From Mesorhizobium sp. (lineage in GTDB: Bacteria > Pseudomonadota > Alphaproteobacteria > Rhizobiales > Rhizobiaceae): a DNA stretch of 64,000 bases. The first letter of the stretch is position 1. Each line of letters opens with the position of its first letter. Below the pieces are notes generated by a model, which did not search any database, was not told the origin of the DNA, and saw nothing but the letters and a program-made list of their open reading frames with translations. Both the position numbers and the translations under genes were made by a program. Positions 53,632-61,576 of this stretch are shown here, one piece after another. The stretch lies in NCBI RefSeq assembly GCF_017306545.1, contig NZ_JAFKID010000005.1:198317-262316 (forward strand), read 5' to 3'.

Positions 53632-54237
53632 ATGCAGGAGACCGAACGAACAGTCATTCCCCCGCAATCCGGCCGTGCATTCCGCCTCCTCCAGGGCGAG
53701 CAGTTGCGCATCACCGATCCGAAAGGCGCGCAGGTGGCCGATCTGTGGGCCTTCTCGACCGACGGCAATCTCGACTGGCTGAGTGCATCGCAGACCCGCG
53801 ACATCACCGAGCGGCTGTTTCCCACCGTCGGCGAGAGTTTTTACGGCATGTCCGGCGAAAAACTGCTGACGCTGGTCGAGGACGCTTCGCCCGGCCCGCA
53901 CGACATGCTGTTTCCGGCTTGCAATCCCGCACTCTACCGGCGCGCCGGCTTCGAGGACCATCCCAGTTGCGCCGCCAATCTGCACAAGGCCTTGACCGAA
54001 GCCGGCGTTTCCTTCCCCTTTACGCCCGATCCGGTCGATTTCTTCCAAAATTCCTTGCCCGGCCCGGACGGCACGCTGGTCGTCGCCGCCTCCATCAATC
54101 CGCCCGGCGCTTATGTCAGATTGCGCGCGGAACGCGACCTGATGGTCATCGTGACCGCATGCAGCGTGGACCACCACCCGACCAACGGCGAGGAATGCAC
54201 GGAGATCGAAGTCGAGGTTCTCGCTGCCGATGCGTAA
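53632..54237 (+). CDS. DUF1989 (urea carboxylase-associated) family protein
   Basis: A 201-residue protein with the DUF1989 segments RLLQGEQLRITDPKGAQVADLWAF, PGPHDMLFPACNPALY and CAANLHKAL. Related pairs work as carboxyguanidine deiminases next to guanidine (urea) carboxylase, and the fold resembles aminomethyltransferase-type proteins. Here there is only one copy, and no carboxylase or guanidine riboswitch is visible, so a guanidine role is doubtful. It lies between the XRE regulator and bmt, in methyl-amine context. GGGAGACTTGCC provides the ribosome binding site. Confidence 0.8.
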   Translation: MQETERTVIPPQSGRAFRLLQGEQLRITDPKGAQVADLWAFSTDGNLDWLSASQTRDITERLFPTVGESFYGMSGEKLLTLVEDASPGPHDMLFPACNPALYRRAGFEDHPSCAANLHKALTEAGVSFPFTPDPVDFFQNSLPGPDGTLVVAASINPPGAYVRLRAERDLMVIVTACSVDHHPTNGEECTEIEVEVLAADA

Positions 54238-54270
54238 CGCTCGCCGGCTTGTTTCCCCGCAAGCGTCCCG

Positions 54271-54299
54271 TTGACCTCATATAAAGAATTCTTTATATC
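54271..54299 (+). promoter_or_regulatory. Promoter with 20-base perfect palindrome, SahR-like operator
   Basis: A good -35 box TTGACC (54271-54276) and -10 box TATATC (54294-54299) are 17 bases apart. Overlapping the spacer and the -10 is the perfect palindrome ATATAAAGAATTCTTTATAT (54279-54298). Its form matches the operator described for SahR, the ArsR-type repressor of methionine-cycle genes in proteobacteria that responds to S-adenosylhomocysteine. It stands 43 bases before bmt. The SahR gene itself is not in the window, so assignment rests on motif and target. Confidence 0.75.
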
Positions 54300-54341
54300 T
54301 TTATTCAACTCCCCGATCATGGCTTTTCGGAAAGCACCCTT

Positions 54342-55358
54342 ATGACGAATCCCATCGATGCCCTCATCGCCGAGAAAGGCGTGCTGCTTGCCGACGGCGC
54401 CACCGGCACCAACCTGTTCGCCATGGGGCTGGCCGCCGGCGAAGCGCCGGAACTGCTGAACGAGACGGCGCCCGAAACCATCGTCAAGCTGCATCAGGGC
54501 TTCGTCGATGCCGGCGCCGACATCATCCTGACCAACTCCTTCGGCGGCACCCGCCACCGCCTGAAGCTGCACCACGCGCAGGACCGCGTGTTCGAGCTGA
54601 ACAAGCGCGCCGCCGAGATCGCCCGTTCGGTCGCCGACAAGGCCGGCCGCAAGGTCATCGTCGCGGGCTCGGTCGGGCCGACCGGCGAACTTCTGGTGCC
54701 GCTCGGCGCCATGACCTACGAAGACGCGGTAGACGCCTTCGTCGAGCAGATCGAGGGCCTCAAGGCCGGCGGTGCCGAGGTCGCATGGATCGAAACCATG
54801 TCGGCGCCCGACGAAATCCGCGCGGCGGCCGAGGCCGCCATCCGCGTCGGCCTGCCCTACACCTATACCGGTTCCTTCGACACCGCCGGCCGCACCATGA
54901 TGGGCCTGCTGCCGAAGGATATTCATGCCGTCGCCGACGGCCTGGCGCAAGCGCCGCTCGGCGTCGGCGCCAATTGCGGCGTCGGCGCGTCGGACATCCT
55001 TGCCTCGCTGCTCGACATGACGGCGGCGAAGCCGGAAGCGACTGTGATCGTCAAGGGCAATTGCGGCATACCCGAATTCCGCGGCTCGGAGATTTTCTAT
55101 TCCGGCACGCCCGAACTGATGTCGGACTATGTACGCCTGGCGGTGGACGCCGGCGCCAAGATCGTCGGCGGCTGCTGCGGCACCTCGTTCGCCCACCTCG
55201 CCGCCATGCGCAAGGCGCTCGACGCCCATCGCAAGGAAGACCGCCCGACGCTGGAGGCGATCGTGGAACGCATCGGCCCGCTGCGCAACAAGGCGGCCAG
55301 CGACAATGCCGGCGGCGACGGCGAAGGCCGTCGCGAGCGGCGTCGCCACCGGGCCTGA
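54342..55358 (+). CDS. bmt: Betaine-homocysteine S-methyltransferase
   Basis: A 338-residue zinc-dependent homocysteine methyltransferase of the pfam02574 family. The zinc cysteines are Cys212 (GANCGVG) and Cys278-Cys279 (GGCCGTSF). It starts with VLLADGATGTNLF. Rhizobial Bmt proteins of this kind transfer a methyl from glycine betaine to homocysteine, giving dimethylglycine and methionine independent of B12. The product dimethylglycine would be the substrate for the dehydrogenase-GcvT fusion at 48052. The last 25 residues are an arginine/glycine-rich tail. A SahR-like operator precedes it. Confidence 0.87.
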   Translation: MTNPIDALIAEKGVLLADGATGTNLFAMGLAAGEAPELLNETAPETIVKLHQGFVDAGADIILTNSFGGTRHRLKLHHAQDRVFELNKRAAEIARSVADKAGRKVIVAGSVGPTGELLVPLGAMTYEDAVDAFVEQIEGLKAGGAEVAWIETMSAPDEIRAAAEAAIRVGLPYTYTGSFDTAGRTMMGLLPKDIHAVADGLAQAPLGVGANCGVGASDILASLLDMTAAKPEATVIVKGNCGIPEFRGSEIFYSGTPELMSDYVRLAVDAGAKIVGGCCGTSFAHLAAMRKALDAHRKEDRPTLEAIVERIGPLRNKAASDNAGGDGEGRRERRRHRA

Positions 55359-55370
55359 CAGCAGGCCCGG

Positions 55371-55823
55371 TCAGTCTTCGGAGTTTTCGCCAAGCTCGCT
55401 CAATATGCGGTGATAGAACTCTTCCCGCTCTGCCAGCCAGCCATATCCCTGCTGCCAGCTTGCCGGGTCAGTCACCGGCAACGGCAGGTTGGTGAGATAG
55501 CAGCAGCCCACATAGCCGCGCAGGCTGGCGCCGAGCGCTTCGCCGAGGCGGGGTTCGTGGGCGGACAGACGATTGAGCGTGGTGCGATAGCGCTCCCCGC
55601 GCTGCCCGCGAACGAACAGGCCGACGCTGCGGTTCGTCAGGTAAAGCGAAATCACCAGATCGTCCGACACGCGCCGCCAGCGCGAATAGAGGCTGCCATG
55701 CTCGATCAGGACCGGGCGGCGGTATGCGATGTAGCCGTTCCAGAAAGACTTGATTTCCGGCGAGGAGATCGAGCGCAGCCCACGGCGCGCGATGTCCCAT
55801 TCGTCCAAACCGCCGTTCGCCAT
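55371..55823 (-). CDS. Conserved hypothetical protein, 150 residues
   Basis: A cytoplasmic protein with a compact fold and aromatic content (SFWNGYIAYRRPVLIEHGSLYSRWRRVSDD, LYLTNRSVGLFVRGQRG, then GYGWLAEREEFYHRIL). No catalytic motif or family is recognised. It is convergent with bmt, with 12 bases between the stops. It has ATG at 55823 preceded by GGCGAGGC. Confidence 0.6.
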   Translation of the reverse strand: MANGGLDEWDIARRGLRSISSPEIKSFWNGYIAYRRPVLIEHGSLYSRWRRVSDDLVISLYLTNRSVGLFVRGQRGERYRTTLNRLSAHEPRLGEALGASLRGYVGCCYLTNLPLPVTDPASWQQGYGWLAEREEFYHRILSELGENSED

Positions 55824-55926
55824 GCCTCGCCTTTGCCGTTCCGTCGATCAGGCGGCGCCTGCTTCGCAAGGCTGACTGTATCCGGAACCTGCACGCGCGA
55901 CCACGCTTCAGCCGGGCCCGGCTGCT

Positions 55927-56232
55927 TCAGCTATTTTCGCCATACGCCGCGAAAACCGATGCATGATCGGCGGTGGCGCCGGCCTCGTGCTTGCCCTGCA
56001 TCCGCATCATGGCGTCGGAGGCGCGTGGATCGTTGACCTTTGCCGTCGAGCCGAAGCCTTCGCTACGCAACGCCGACATCGCCGCGCTGCGGCCCGGTTC
56101 GGCTGCCGAGCCACGCTTGGCAAAGGCCGCGTCGGCCGGATGCGAGCCGACCTTGTTGGCGCTCTCATAGGTGGACTGCGGCCCCCATTGCGACCGATCT
56201 ATCAAGCGGGGGACAGAACCGTAAACCTGCAC
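55927..56232 (-). CDS. Small hypothetical protein, 101 residues, GTG start
   Basis: An alanine/serine-rich polar protein without membrane segments. The GTG at 56232 has AAGGAG seven bases upstream, which supports real translation. The sequence ends with a low-complexity acidic tail. No family is recognised. It lies downstream of the vWA gene terminator on the same strand, so it probably has its own promoter. Confidence 0.45.
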   Translation of the reverse strand: MQVYGSVPRLIDRSQWGPQSTYESANKVGSHPADAAFAKRGSAAEPGRSAAMSALRSEGFGSTAKVNDPRASDAMMRMQGKHEAGATADHASVFAAYGENS

Positions 56233-56330
56233 TGCGCGCTCCTTCGTCTTACGCGAAGGTTCCTAGCAGCGGCGGCTTTCCAAGCCTTTCCGAAACTGCG
56301 CGGTATTTTATCGAACCGCTCCAGTACCTC

Positions 56331-56357
56331 AAAAAAACGGCGGGATCGCTCCCGCCG
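56331..56357 (-). terminator. Rho-independent terminator after the vWA gene
   Basis: On the minus strand CGGCGGGA-GCGA-TCCCGCCG forms an eight-base-pair stem (56338-56357), followed by seven T (56331-56337). It starts 13 bases after the vWA stop. This is the clearest intrinsic terminator in the window. Confidence 0.9.
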
Positions 56358-56370
56358 GCCTGCCCCGCCG

Positions 56371-58428
56371 CTACCGTTTATCGCTGAGCGCCGAGGCAAG
56401 GCGCACCAGGGAAAGAAACTCGGACCTGTAGCCGAACGGGTCGGCACCCCGCGCGGCGGCGGCGATCTCGGCAATCCGGTCGAAGCCGAACTTGGCCGTC
56501 GCGTCCTCGTCGCGCAGCTTCTGGCCGAATGCGGCGACCGCCACGGAGAAGCGCTGGTCGGGACCTGCGGCGTCGAAGGACGACACTTCGTCGGCCCCCG
56601 TCACCGGCGTGGCGATAAGCCTGGAGGCGTCCTCGTTCGGCAGCTTGTAGCGGATCTTGACGAAGGCGTATTCGTCGGCGTTCGCCACCCCGCCGTTCTT
56701 CGTCGCGGCATCGCCGTAGCGCAAGTCGTCGATCTGCTGCGGCGCCCCTTTCGGCGTGATCTCATAGATCGCCGTCACCGAATGGCCGGAGCCGATATCG
56801 CCGGCATCGACGCGGTCGTTGTTGAAATCCTCGCGGTTGAGCGCTCGCGTCTCGTAGCCGATCAGTCGGTATTCCGACACTTTGGCCGGATTGAACTCGA
56901 CCTGGATCTTGACGTCCTTGGCGATCGGGAACAGCGTCGAAGAGGCGTCCTCCACCAGCACCTTCTCGGCCTCCGCCAGCGTGTCGATATAGGCGGCGGT
57001 GCCGTTGCCGTTCTGTGCGATCGTCTGCATCATCCGGTCGTTCAGGTTGCCCCGGCCGAAGCCGAACACCGACAGATAAACACCGGTCTTGCGCTCCTCC
57101 TCGATCAGCCGTTTCAAGTCGGCGTCGTCGCTCTGACCGACGTTGAAATCGCCGTCGGTGGCCAACATCACCCGGTTGATGCCGTCCTTGACGAAGGATT
57201 TTTGCGCCAGCCGATAAGCTTGCCGGATGCCTGCCTCGCCGGCCGTCGAGCCGCCCGGCCGGAGGTTGTCGATGGCGTTGAGAATCTCGGCCTTGTCCGC
57301 CACCCTGGTCGGCTCCAGCACCGTACCGGCGTCGCCCGCATAGGTGACGATGGAAATGGTGTCGTCGGCTTTCAGTTTGCTCACCAGCAGCCGGAACGCC
57401 GATTTCAGCAGCGGCAGCTTGTCCGGCTCGTCCATTGAGCCCGACACGTCGATCAGGAAGACCAGGTTCGCCTTCGGCTGAGTCGCCGGCTGCACGTCGT
57501 AGCCCTTGATGGCGACGTGCATCAGCTTGTGCCCGGCGTTCCACGGCGCCGGCATGACGGTCACGGTCGAATTGAACGGCGTATCGGCCTTGTCCGGCCC
57601 TTTCCAGTCGTAGGGGAAGTAGTTGACCATCTCCTCCACGCGCACCGTATCGGGCTGCGGCAGGACGCCTTCCTTGAGCGAGCGGCGCACGAAGGAATAG
57701 GACGCCGTATCGACATCGATGGAGAAGGTCGAAACCGGGTCCTCCAGCGCCGATTTCACCGGATTCGATTTGAAATCCTCGATGCGGTCGCGGTTCTCCG
57801 CTTGCGGCGCCAACATATCGACCGGCGCCGGCGTCATCATGGACGGAGCCATCTCGGTTGCCGGCGCCGGCGATTCCGAGACGGGGGCTTCGCGGGTCCG
57901 GATATAGGTTCGCGCAGGCGATTCGACCGCGCTGCGCATGGCGGCGCTGTCCTGTCCCTGCCCGGTTGCGGGCGCATTCTGCGGCATCGGCGCCGGCGGC
58001 ACGACCGGCGGTTTCGCGAGTCGATCGATGGCCTTGTCGAGACGCCGGCCTATCTCCCCCGCCGCATCCTCTTGGTTGTCGGCGGCCGTCTCGGCAATGC
58101 CGTGGTTTCGCCCGAAGTCGGACGTGCGATGGTCGAGCAGATAGAACGCCGTGTAGCCGGCGAGCGGCAAGACGAGAAGGCCGGCGGCGGCCGGCGCGGC
58201 GATGAATTTCCTCTGCATGATCTCCCTCCAGAGTTTTGCCACCCAGGATGCGGGGGCTCGGGAGGTGAGACGGTGCGGTTCGGCACTTCCTTGGGATGCG
58301 GCCGAAAGTTTTTCCTGCGGCTCGTCGAAAGCTGTCAGCGCGGCGTGCAGCGCGCCGATCTTCGCCTCGGGGTCCGGAGCGGGAATGCGCAGGGCGCGCA
58401 GCTTTGAAAGTTCACTGTCGTCGACCAT
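56371..58428 (-). CDS. Membrane vWA-domain protein (YfbK/DUF3520 type)
   Basis: A 685-residue protein. Residues 1-70 are cytoplasmic (LSKLRALRIPAPDPEAKI). One membrane helix spans about 76-97, followed by a proline-rich linker (140-215). The periplasmic part has an N-terminal vWF domain (SALEDPVSTFSIDVDTASYSFVRR), the vWA domain with MIDAS motif DVSGSM at 327-332, and a C-terminal DUF3520 region. The start is three bases from the stop of the ECF sigma gene. That coupling and the short N-terminal cytoplasmic stretch suggest it may hold the sigma factor as an anti-sigma protein. Ligand unknown. Confidence 0.85.
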   Translation of the reverse strand: MVDDSELSKLRALRIPAPDPEAKIGALHAALTAFDEPQEKLSAASQGSAEPHRLTSRAPASWVAKLWREIMQRKFIAAPAAAGLLVLPLAGYTAFYLLDHRTSDFGRNHGIAETAADNQEDAAGEIGRRLDKAIDRLAKPPVVPPAPMPQNAPATGQGQDSAAMRSAVESPARTYIRTREAPVSESPAPATEMAPSMMTPAPVDMLAPQAENRDRIEDFKSNPVKSALEDPVSTFSIDVDTASYSFVRRSLKEGVLPQPDTVRVEEMVNYFPYDWKGPDKADTPFNSTVTVMPAPWNAGHKLMHVAIKGYDVQPATQPKANLVFLIDVSGSMDEPDKLPLLKSAFRLLVSKLKADDTISIVTYAGDAGTVLEPTRVADKAEILNAIDNLRPGGSTAGEAGIRQAYRLAQKSFVKDGINRVMLATDGDFNVGQSDDADLKRLIEEERKTGVYLSVFGFGRGNLNDRMMQTIAQNGNGTAAYIDTLAEAEKVLVEDASSTLFPIAKDVKIQVEFNPAKVSEYRLIGYETRALNREDFNNDRVDAGDIGSGHSVTAIYEITPKGAPQQIDDLRYGDAATKNGGVANADEYAFVKIRYKLPNEDASRLIATPVTGADEVSSFDAAGPDQRFSVAVAAFGQKLRDEDATAKFGFDRIAEIAAAARGADPFGYRSEFLSLVRLASALSDKR

Positions 58429-58431
58429 CGG

Positions 58432-59001
58432 TCAATCTTCCCCGGCTGCGCGCATCAGCGCCTTCAGCCGCTTCTTCGCTTCATGGATGTGCCAGGACAC
58501 CGTGGTTTCCGCGATCGCCATCGCCTCGGCGGCGGCGGCATGAGTGAGCCCTTCGCCGTAGACCAACAGCACCGCGTCGCGCTGCTTGTCCGGCAGCTGC
58601 CGCACCGCAGCCCACAAAATCTCGGCCGGATCGTCCGGCTCCTGCTGGTACTGCGTATGGCCTGATACCAGCGCGTGCGTGCCGTAAGCTTCGACCTTGG
58701 CGCCCTCGCGCGCCGACTTGCGTGCATGGTCGCGCGCGGCGTTCAGCGTCAGCGCATAGAGCCAGGTGGTGAAGGCGCCGCCGCCGCTATAGGCACGGAC
58801 GGCGCGGCCGATGCGCATGCACACGTCCTGGGCGATGTCCTCGGCATCGGCCTTGCGGCCGCACCACCGGTAGGCGACGCGGTAGACGAAGTCGTAGTGC
58901 CTTTCGACCAGCCGGCCGAAAGCCCCCCTGTCCCCGTCCCGCGCCAGCTCGATCAGCTCGCCGTCGGAGGCTTCGCCCTCATCCAGCATCGTCGCCATCA
59001 T
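58432..59001 (-). CDS. ECF-type RNA polymerase sigma factor
   Basis: A 189-residue sigma-70 family protein. Region 2 covers about residues 25-95 (GAFGRLVERHYDFVYRVAYRW, DAEDIAQDVCMRIGRAV, FTTWLYALTLNAARDH) and region 4 about 130-180 (LPDKQRDAVLLVYGEGLTHAAAAEAMAIAETTVSWHIHEAKKRL). It has no region 3, as normal for extracytoplasmic function factors. Immediately downstream is the membrane vWA protein, the probable regulator. The promoter it reads is unknown; a self-regulated promoter may lie in the 87 bases upstream, but I see no clear pair of boxes. Confidence 0.92.
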   Translation of the reverse strand: MMATMLDEGEASDGELIELARDGDRGAFGRLVERHYDFVYRVAYRWCGRKADAEDIAQDVCMRIGRAVRAYSGGGAFTTWLYALTLNAARDHARKSAREGAKVEAYGTHALVSGHTQYQQEPDDPAEILWAAVRQLPDKQRDAVLLVYGEGLTHAAAAEAMAIAETTVSWHIHEAKKRLKALMRAAGED

Positions 59002-59088
59002 TTGCTCGTTAGACGAAGCCTATCGGCGATTCCTTGGGGCAAGATGAAGATTTTTTCGCATTGCCGGCGGCGCGGTCCGGACCGCCCT

Positions 59089-59511
59089 TCAAAGACGCTT
59101 CCGCGTCGCCTGGTCCGCATGCCCGTCGAAGAAGCGATCCAGCGCCGTGCGAAACAGCGCTTCCTCCGGCGCAGCCGCGGCAAACAGGGTCAGGCTGGAG
59201 TGCAGCTTCATGTCGTCGGGACTGCCGAAGACCTCATGCGCCGAGCGACCGGAAATAGTGAGCAACATCTCCACGCATTGTCTCAGGCGCGACCCCAGCA
59301 CGGGATGCTCAAGATAGGCGCGCGCCTCGTCGAGCGAGGCGATCGCGTAGCGCTGGGCCATGGCGCTGAAGCCGAGCCCCTCGATCTGTGGGAAGGCGAA
59401 CCACATCCAGTGGTTCGCCTTGCGGCCGTCCCGCAATTCCCGCAGCACCGTCTCGAAGACGGGTGCCTGCGCCTTTACGAAACGTTCCAGGTCGAATGGA
59501 TTGGAGGTCAT
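59089..59511 (-). CDS. DUF1810 family protein
   Basis: A 140-residue cytoplasmic protein with the family start FDLERFVKAQAPVFETVLRELRDGRKANHWMWFAFPQI and LGSRLRQCVEMLL. DUF1810 proteins are distant relatives of calpastatin-like annotations, with no proven role. It begins three bases after the stop of the dienelactone-hydrolase gene on the same strand, so the two form an operon. Confidence 0.85.
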   Translation of the reverse strand: MTSNPFDLERFVKAQAPVFETVLRELRDGRKANHWMWFAFPQIEGLGFSAMAQRYAIASLDEARAYLEHPVLGSRLRQCVEMLLTISGRSAHEVFGSPDDMKLHSSLTLFAAAAPEEALFRTALDRFFDGHADQATRKRL

Positions 59512-59514
59512 GCC

Positions 59515-60249
59515 TCAACTGCCCAAAGCCTCGGCCAGAAAAACCTCCAGCCGCTTCCAGTGCCGCTCGGCGCCCTTTTCGTCATAGACGGAGTGGTCCG
59601 GTACGCACCAGCCGTGACCCATGCCGGCGTAGTTCTCGATGACATGATCCACTTCCGCCGTCCGAAGCGCCTCGGCCAGCCGCGCCGACTGTTCCGGCGG
59701 AAAGCTGCGGTCGACGCCCGCCGTGCCGACATAGACCTTGGCCTTGATCTCGGCAGCGCGGCGATGCGGGCTGTCGGCGTTGTCGCTGGCGAGATTGCCG
59801 CCGTGGAAGGAAGCCGCCGCTTTGATGCGGTCCGGATAGCTCGCCGCCGCGTTGAGCGCCCGCGCCCCGCCCATGCAGTAGCCGATCACGCCGACCGGCC
59901 CTGTAGCGCCATGCGTCGCCAGCGCATCGAGAAATGCTTCGCTGTCGCGAATGGTCATGGCCTGCGTCGTCCCGCTCAACAGCCCCATCAATCCCGGCCT
60001 CGTCTTTTCGTCGCTGAAGGCTGTCTTGGCATCAAACGGCCCGTAAGGGGCCTTGCGGTAGAACAGGTCCGGCACCAGCACGACGTAGCCTAGAGACGCG
60101 AGCCGTTCGGCCATCCCGTCCAGCACCGGACGCGGCCCGAAGGCGTCCATGTAGAACACCAGACCTGCCCTGGCGCCGCTGCCGGCACGGAACAGGCCCG
60201 CCCCGGCGACGCCATCCGCCGTGTTGATCTCCACGTCCTGCTTCGCCAT
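59515..60249 (-). CDS. Dienelactone hydrolase family protein
   Basis: A 244-residue alpha/beta hydrolase. The nucleophile elbow is GYCMGG (cysteine), the aspartate is in VGTAGVDRSFPPEQS and the histidine in YAGMGHGWC, giving the Cys-Asp-His triad of dienelactone hydrolases. These enzymes open lactones in aromatic breakdown, but many genomic copies have other ester or thioester substrates. The ATG at 60249 has AGGGAGCGG upstream; in-frame starts further up give an unlikely leader. Confidence 0.85.
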   Translation of the reverse strand: MAKQDVEINTADGVAGAGLFRAGSGARAGLVFYMDAFGPRPVLDGMAERLASLGYVVLVPDLFYRKAPYGPFDAKTAFSDEKTRPGLMGLLSGTTQAMTIRDSEAFLDALATHGATGPVGVIGYCMGGARALNAAASYPDRIKAAASFHGGNLASDNADSPHRRAAEIKAKVYVGTAGVDRSFPPEQSARLAEALRTAEVDHVIENYAGMGHGWCVPDHSVYDEKGAERHWKRLEVFLAEALGS

Positions 60250-60427
60250 GTCCCGCTCCCTTGCCGCCATATGCCTGCGGATAGATATCCACAGCCTGCC
60301 ACCGGGCAAGTCGCGGCGCCAAGGGCCCATTCAACATTTCGTGCGGGAAAGACGCAGCCGAGCGCCCCGCCCCGGCTTGTCTGTGGCGGCAATATCTGAA
60401 AGATCGCCGCACAATGCGAGATCGCCC

Positions 60428-60793
60428 ATGAAATATCGATTGCTGGCCGTCATTCTGGGGTTGGCCGTTGCCGGATGCACATCCCAACAGCCGCAGAACC
60501 TGTCCTATTCATCGGCGTCGGCACCAGTCTTGCAGCCGTCCGTCGAGGCTTCGCCCATGGCGCCCGCGCTGCCGCAACCGATCCAGTCCCAACCGTTGGC
60601 CCCGCCGCCGGCGCCTTCGGCCGCACAATCCTCCGCGACCGCCGCCAGCGCCGCCGGCTTTCCGCCCGCCCCTGCCTGTACGGCCGGTCTATGTTCCGCG
60701 CCCGTCGAGCGGAAATGCAGAACGACCGGCAACGTCACCACATGCGACGCGCCGGCAGATCCGGGCGCCGACAGCACCCTCTACACCAACTGA
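60428..60793 (+). CDS. Small proline-rich lipoprotein
   Basis: A 121-residue protein with a lipoprotein signal (LLAVILGLAVAGC, lipidated Cys17). The mature part is a proline/alanine-rich spacer (QPIQSQPLAPPPAPSAAQ) ending in a region with four cysteines (PACTAGLCSAPVERKC then TCDAP), which could form two disulfide bonds. I do not recognise the family. It stops three bases before the convergent 4Fe-4S gene. Confidence 0.7.
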   Translation: MKYRLLAVILGLAVAGCTSQQPQNLSYSSASAPVLQPSVEASPMAPALPQPIQSQPLAPPPAPSAAQSSATAASAAGFPPAPACTAGLCSAPVERKCRTTGNVTTCDAPADPGADSTLYTN

Positions 60794-60796
60794 ATC

Positions 60797-61483
60797 CTAC
60801 AGCTTCGCGAACGCCTTCATGTGGAAGGCCTGCACCGGTGCCTGATAACGGTAGGCCGCGCCGAAGGGGCAGGCGTTGCGGTCCAGGCAACCGCCGTCGC
60901 GGCAGGCTGCGCCGGAAGGCCCGCGGACATGGGCAAGGCAAGCTTCATGGGCGAAACCGGCCTGTGTATAGGCCTCGACCGGGCAGGCTTTCAGGCACGG
61001 TTTTTCCGCACATGCGTCGCAAAGATGCGTCACCGCTGCGGGCGGCGCTGCCGCAATCTCCCGATCAAACAGCAGCGCGCCGCGATAGGCATGCCATAGG
61101 CCGTATTCGGGGTGCATGAGAATGCCGAGCGGCGACGATTTCAGCCCTTCCGCCCGCATCGCCCACTGCTGGAAGGGCAGGAACGGCCGATCCGACGGCG
61201 ACACCGCCCTCGCCCCGAACGCCTCCGCCACTTTGCCGATCACTTCACGGCACCACGTATCGAGCGGATTTTCGAGATTGGCAGGCTGACCTTCCCGCCA
61301 GTCCATAAAACGTGGCCAATAGGCAGCGCCGGCATTGCCGATCAGGAGCACCGTCTTTGCCAGTCGGCCCGATGCCGCCGGAACGCTTTCGCGCGATCCG
61401 AAATTGAACCCGCCGCGCAGGACGAGGCCATGCGGGGCGAAGGCGCGGCCCAATTCGTCGATCAGGCTTGCCTGCACAGGCAC
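60797..61483 (-). CDS. Double 4Fe-4S ferredoxin-like protein next to mttB
   Basis: A 228-residue cytoplasmic protein. The N-terminal 145 residues (LAKTVLLIGNAGAAYWPRFM, PFQQWAMRAEGLKSSPLGIL) resemble the substrate-side domain of queuosine-type Fe-S reductases. The C-terminus has Cys155, Cys158, Cys163 and Cys167, and then Cys182, Cys194, Cys199 and Cys205, enough for two 4Fe-4S clusters. It lies 93 bases downstream of the second MttB-type gene on the same strand. An electron-transfer role, perhaps to reactivate the oxidised corrinoid, is a suggestion from context and not shown by sequence. Confidence 0.7.
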   Translation of the reverse strand: MPVQASLIDELGRAFAPHGLVLRGGFNFGSRESVPAASGRLAKTVLLIGNAGAAYWPRFMDWREGQPANLENPLDTWCREVIGKVAEAFGARAVSPSDRPFLPFQQWAMRAEGLKSSPLGILMHPEYGLWHAYRGALLFDREIAAAPPAAVTHLCDACAEKPCLKACPVEAYTQAGFAHEACLAHVRGPSGAACRDGGCLDRNACPFGAAYRYQAPVQAFHMKAFAKL

Positions 61484-61576
61484 ACCTCACCTCTCGTCCG
61501 GCGCCTTGAAAGCGCTGCGCCAGACTTCCTTGTGGATGATGTTGGCCACTTTAGCCCGGCCTGAATCGGGCTCCCT

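Noticed and set aside
53632-54237. Guanidine degradation operon
   Set aside because: Only one DUF1989 gene is present, without guanidine carboxylase, allophanate hydrolase or a guanidine riboswitch.
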